The translations under genes were made by a program, and so were the position numbers. The notes beneath the pieces are model-generated. The model saw nothing but the letters and a program-made list of their open reading frames with translations, was not told where the DNA came from and searched no databases. Below are positions 41,828 through 43,137 of a stretch of 43,137 nucleotides of DNA, one piece after another. The stretch spans positions 1 to 43,137 of the forward strand of contig CAKUGU010000019.1 of NCBI GenBank assembly GCA_934654815.1, read 5' to 3'. The stretch is from an uncultured Ellagibacter sp. (lineage in GTDB: Bacteria; Actinomycetota; Coriobacteriia; Coriobacteriales; Eggerthellaceae). The first letter of the stretch is position 1, and each line of letters begins with the position of its first letter.

Positions 41828-42538
41828 CTATTCAGCTGCACCTGCGTAGGCGCGGGTGACGGTAGAGTCGACGGCGACGCCGGGGCTCATGGTGGAAGAC
41901 ACGGAAACGGACTTCACGTACTTGCCCTTTGCAGCAGCCGGCTTCATGCGGAGGATCTCGTCGTAGACGGTGCCGTAGTTCTCAGCGAGCTGCTCAGCGG
42001 TGAAGCTGGCCTTGCCGATGATAACGTGGGCGATGCCGTAACGGTCAGCGCGATACTCGACGCGGCCACCCTTGAGCTCCTTGATAGCCTTGGCAACGTC
42101 GGTGGTCACCGTGCCGAGTTTGGGGTTCGGCATAAGGCCACGGGGGCCGAGGATCTTGCCGAGACGGCCGACCTTGCCCATCTGGTCCGGCGTAGCGACA
42201 GCTGCGTCGAAGTTGAACTCACCAGCCTGGATCTGCTGGGTCAGTTCTTCGGTGCCCACGATGTCGGCGCCAGCTTCCTTGGCGGCCTCAGCCATGGCGC
42301 CTTCGGCGAACACAGCGACGCGGACGGTCTTACCAGAGCCGTTCGGCAGAGAAACGGTGCCGCGGAGCTGCTGGTCGGCCTGACGGGTGTCGATGCCCAA
42401 ACGGAAATGAGCCTCGACGGTCTCGTCGAACTTCTTGGTGGCCATTTCCTTGACGAGCTTGAGCGCCTCGATGGGGGCTACGGGCTCGGCAGGAACCTTC
42501 GCGACTGCCTCGCGATAAGCCTTGGACTTCTTAGCCAT
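41828..42538 (-). CDS. rplA: 50S ribosomal protein L1
   Basis: L1 binds 23S rRNA at the mobile stalk of the E site and, in many bacteria, represses its own operon. Clear signatures: [11 protein letters not shown] at the start, [35 protein letters not shown] (in part, near residue 130) and [19 protein letters not shown]. It is 236 residues. AAAGGAAAT precedes the ATG at 42538. A terminator follows, so L10 and L12 are not on this transcript within the window. Confidence 0.97.
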   Translation of the reverse strand: MAKKSKAYREAVAKVPAEPVAPIEALKLVKEMATKKFDETVEAHFRLGIDTRQADQQLRGTVSLPNGSGKTVRVAVFAEGAMAEAAKEAGADIVGTEELTQQIQAGEFNFDAAVATPDQMGKVGRLGKILGPRGLMPNPKLGTVTTDVAKAIKELKGGRVEYRADRYGIAHVIIGKASFTAEQLAENYGTVYDEILRMKPAAAKGKYVKSVSVSSTMSPGVAVDSTVTRAYAGAAE

Positions 42539-42616
42539 TCTTATTTCCTTTCGTGGTGATGGCGAGCGAAAAAGCTCTTCCACTTTCTTACATCAAACGA
42601 CGGGCGTGAAAACAAC

Positions 42617-43114
42617 CTATTCGGCAGCCTTGCCCTGGAGCATAGCGGCAACCTTGCGGGAAGGCACGTAGTTGATCTTCATGTCGCGGCCTTCGATGCG
42701 CACGCCCATGGAACGGGCGGTGCCGGCGATGATTTCCTTCGCGGCGTCGATGTCGTTCGCGTTGAGGTCGGGGAGTTTGATCTCGGCGATCTCGGTCAGC
42801 TGCGCGTCGGTCAGCGTGCCGACGAACTGGAGCTGCGGAATGCCGGAACCACTCTTGATGCCGAGCTTTTCCTTGATGAGAACGGCCGCCGGAGGGGTCT
42901 TGCACACGAAGGTGAAGGACTTATCTTCGTAGATGGTGATCTCAACAGGGATGATGGTGCCGGCCTGGTCCTGCGTCTGGGCATTGAACGCCTGGCAGAA
43001 CTGCATGATGTTGACGCCCTGAGCACCAAGAGCAGGGCCTACCGGCGGAGCCGGGTTGGCAGCGCCAGCCGGAATTTGCAGCTTGACGAAGCCGGTTTGC
43101 TTCTTTTCAGCCAT
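42617..43114 (-). CDS. rplK: 50S ribosomal protein L11
   Basis: L11 forms the GTPase-associated centre on 23S rRNA and is needed for the stringent response. [37 protein letters not shown] and [13 protein letters not shown] are diagnostic, and the C-terminal rRNA-binding domain ends with [11 protein letters not shown]. The protein runs about 23 residues past the usual end, giving 165 residues instead of about 142. AAAGG precedes the ATG at 43114. rplA follows 78 bases on. The operon promoter and any L1-binding leader lie beyond the right edge. Confidence 0.97.
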   Translation of the reverse strand: MAEKKQTGFVKLQIPAGAANPAPPVGPALGAQGVNIMQFCQAFNAQTQDQAGTIIPVEITIYEDKSFTFVCKTPPAAVLIKEKLGIKSGSGIPQLQFVGTLTDAQLTEIAEIKLPDLNANDIDAAKEIIAGTARSMGVRIEGRDMKINYVPSRKVAAMLQGKAAE

Positions 43115-43137
43115 CTGTACTACCTTTCAGATGAATC

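Overview
This window is high-GC bacterial chromosome, almost entirely housekeeping genes for cell-wall synthesis, division, cofactors and translation. The most likely source is an Actinomycetota member of the class Coriobacteriia, perhaps Eggerthellaceae. That is an inference from several signs: GC-rich codon use, a division cluster with SepF and DivIVA but no ftsA, a MurE with the meso-diaminopimelate signature DNPR, frequent GTG/TTG starts, and a bacterial type A-like RNase P RNA. No sequence search was possible, so genus and species are not claimed.

Layout. 1-177: a strong leftward promoter with an A/T-rich upstream element, probably for an rRNA operon beyond the left edge. 274-1683 (+): CCA tRNA nucleotidyltransferase. 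1746-2045 (-): tRNA-Gln and tRNA-Glu on one transcript with its own promoter and terminator. 2103-5644 (-): thiamine block thiN, then a TPP riboswitch, thiC, a cysteine hydrolase and thiD. 5701-6041 (+): RNase P RNA. 6246-26808 (-): one long division and cell-wall cluster, in transcription order mraZ, rsmH, ftsL, ftsI, murE, murF, mraY, murD, ftsW, murG, murC, murB, ftsQ, ftsZ, pgeF, yggS, sepF, yggT, divIVA. 27180-29670 (-): pyrG and xerD. 29993-31255 (-): a secreted cysteine-peptidase-like protein with S-layer homology repeats. 31585-33761 (+): an iron-sulfur-flavoprotein-like reductase and a DUF1846 protein. 33762-34621: a long gap with a terminator and an unusual 51-bp repeat array. 34622-36366 (+): panB and panC. 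36498-37463 (-): nadK. 37528-40794 (+): murJ and an ATP-grasp ligase. 40921-41709 (-): map. 41828-43114 (-): rplK and rplA.

How it fits together. The large cluster covers the cytoplasmic Mur steps (murB to murF), the lipid steps (mraY, murG), the septal synthase pair (ftsW, ftsI) and the Z-ring with its partners. MurJ, the lipid II flippase, lies farther right beside an ATP-grasp ligase that could modify wall precursors. The mraZ promoter carries two TGGGN boxes ten bases apart exactly in its -35/-10 spacer, which predicts autorepression by MraZ. A second group of the same motif, in opposite orientation, lies about 150 bases upstream.

The item least explained by known gene families is the array at 34150-34476. 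It has seven contiguous units, most exactly 51 bp, four in one orientation and three in the other, meeting head to head. Each unit carries a TTTGCAAA-type core, and each can be read as a 17-residue peptide repeat.
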